Below, piece by piece: positions 5,904-5,905 of a stretch of 5,905 bases of DNA. The DNA is from an uncultured Veillonella sp. GTDB lineage: Bacteria > Bacillota > Negativicutes > Veillonellales > Veillonellaceae. Position numbers and translations under genes: made by a program. Position 1 is the first letter of the stretch. Every line of letters starts with the position of its first letter. The stretch covers positions 1 to 5,905 of the forward strand of contig CAKPSA010000072.1 of assembly GCA_934183145.1 (NCBI GenBank), read 5' to 3'. The notes beneath the pieces are model-generated. The model was not told the origin of the DNA, searched no databases, and was given only the letters and a program-made list of their open reading frames with translations.

Positions 5904-5905
5904 AA

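Noticed and set aside
1..5905. Search for a CRISPR array, insertion sequence, phage or toxin-antitoxin or defence system
   Set aside because: No regularly spaced repeats, transposase, recombinase catalytic motifs, paired small toxin-antitoxin genes or nuclease domains are visible. The HTH units resemble resolvase DNA-binding ends, but no catalytic domain is attached.

Overview
The window reads as a piece of chromosome from a low-GC Firmicute. A Negativicute close to Veillonella is my best guess. The reasons are the AT-rich intergenic DNA, sigma-A-type promoters, strong Shine-Dalgarno sites, the FloA flotillin, and the general look of the proteins. The genus is inference from memory of the families, not a computed result. 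All six genes lie on the + strand. I see no tRNA, rRNA, CRISPR array, insertion sequence or phage gene.

Region 1 (1-1844): the 3' part of floA, a membrane-microdomain scaffold protein, is cut by the left edge. Eight bases after its stop comes a 246-codon gene for an unrecognised protein with one N-terminal membrane anchor, a long hydrophilic probably disordered middle and a basic C-terminal motif. A strong intrinsic terminator at 1799-1844 closes this unit.

Region 2 (1845-3641): a 243-aa protein is built almost entirely of five tandem helix-turn-helix units of about 48 residues. It is the most unusual item here. A divergent TauE/SafE-type membrane permease follows 54 bases later. The permease seems to have its own promoter, whose -35 box overlaps the stop codon of the HTH gene. 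The two could still be co-transcribed, because no terminator separates them.

Region 3 (3642-4468): an extended -10 promoter precedes a GTG-started gene for a uracil-DNA-glycosylase-superfamily protein of 197 aa. A long hairpin terminator with a T-run ends it, so it looks monocistronic.

Region 4 (4469-5905): an AT-rich upstream region with a good promoter and an operator-like inverted repeat near the predicted transcription start leads into a 12-helix major facilitator transporter of the drug:H+ antiporter type. Its gene is complete and stops two bases before the window ends.

No pathway links all the genes. The region looks like ordinary chromosomal backbone made of short transcription units. 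The five-unit HTH protein and the C-terminal motif of the floA-linked protein are the parts that deserve follow-up.
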